From: Athripsodes cinereus | Taxonomy: Eukaryota > Arthropoda > Insecta > Trichoptera > Leptoceridae | Assembly: GCA_947579605.1 (NCBI GenBank) | Contig: OX388329.1 | Coordinates: forward strand, 27,750,193-27,814,192 | Direction of reading: 5' to 3' | DNA length: 64,000 bases | Part shown: positions 63,932 to 64,000 of the stretch, piece by piece | How positions within the stretch are numbered: the stretch's first letter is position 1 | Layout of the letters: every line of letters begins with the position of its first letter | Notes under the pieces: generated by a model | Seen by the model: only the letters and a program-made list of their open reading frames with translations | Databases searched by the model: none | What the model was told of the DNA's origin: nothing | Program-made: the position numbers and the translations under genes

Positions 63932-64000
63932 TTATAATAATAATAATAAAAATCTTTATTGCACAAAAAAACAAACATTATTAAAACACAAACATTGCAG
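63932..64000 (-). mobile_element. LINE 3' tail with (TTA)n, cut by the window end
   Basis: Plus AATAATAATAATAAAAATCTTTATTGCAC is on minus GTGCAATAAAGA then (TTA)n-rich sequence, a common 3' end of lepidopteran LINEs. The body continues beyond position 64000. Confidence 0.5.

Overview
The window is AT-rich, intron- and repeat-dominated nuclear DNA from an arthropod, most likely a moth or butterfly (Lepidoptera). I infer this from a Helitron of the type that ends in a small hairpin plus CTAG, tRNA-derived SINEs, many 5'-truncated RTE-like and Jockey/CR1-like LINE tails, and the recurring GTAGGTACCTAC-like texture. There is no bacterial-style operon, no rRNA gene and no CRISPR array. Almost every open frame over 60 codons is either a shadow or the debris of a retroelement. 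The best host-gene evidence is one first coding exon on the minus strand (50293-50458) that ends exactly at a GTATGT splice donor.

The most interesting content is a dispersed family of small insertions (about 120-270 bp) with hammerhead-ribozyme-like cores. At least nine have recognisable 11-13 bp target-site duplications (TSDs): 6489-6612, 8305-8574, 10806-10948, 12270-12419, 21096-21315, 40051-40308, 58381-58578, 60338-60529 and 60609-60834. About eight more are degraded copies. Most are head-to-head inverted pairs. Each full unit reads: hammerhead core, an AATAAAAGT-like strand, a TTTTATTT-rich leader, then an ATG opening a short frame of the type M(E/N)F(H/Y). The unit stops 11-20 codons after the ATG. 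This fits the terminal repeats (pLTRs) of Penelope-like elements (PLEs) or derived retrozyme-like units. One copy (40049-40263) is a nearly perfect 215-bp palindrome carrying two facing, intact hammerheads. A subgroup carries U3/A8 in place of the core C3/G8 pair, a coupled change that would preserve pairing.

Layout. 1-6.3 kb: LINE 3' ends in AT-rich DNA. 6.4-13.4 kb: five or more hammerhead units, a nested RTE insertion, a SINE and a possible hAT-like MITE. 13.4-20.4 kb: LINE C-terminal debris, TIR elements and repeat tails. 21-22.3 kb: hammerhead units, a repeat shared with 36 kb and an RTE tail. 23-29 kb: a mariner remnant, three copies of one RTE family (one with a completed palindrome), a restriction-like-endonuclease LINE fragment and a ~98-bp tandem repeat. 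30-36 kb: repeat pairs, a MITE, an RTE copy with an inverted 5' end, a Helitron and a SINE. 36-40.4 kb: four hammerhead units and the big palindrome. 44-46 kb: RTE inserted within RTE. 47-54.4 kb: a MITE pair, the host exon and a 1.45-kb long-TIR foldback. 56-57.4 kb: a frameshifted reverse transcriptase. 58-64 kb: three more hammerhead units, a twice-interrupted RTE, a MITE and LINE ends.

How parts work together: no autonomous PLE, RTE or Helitron is intact here, so all these copies must have been moved by enzymes encoded elsewhere. Family names come from recognising translated motifs by eye, not from a database search.
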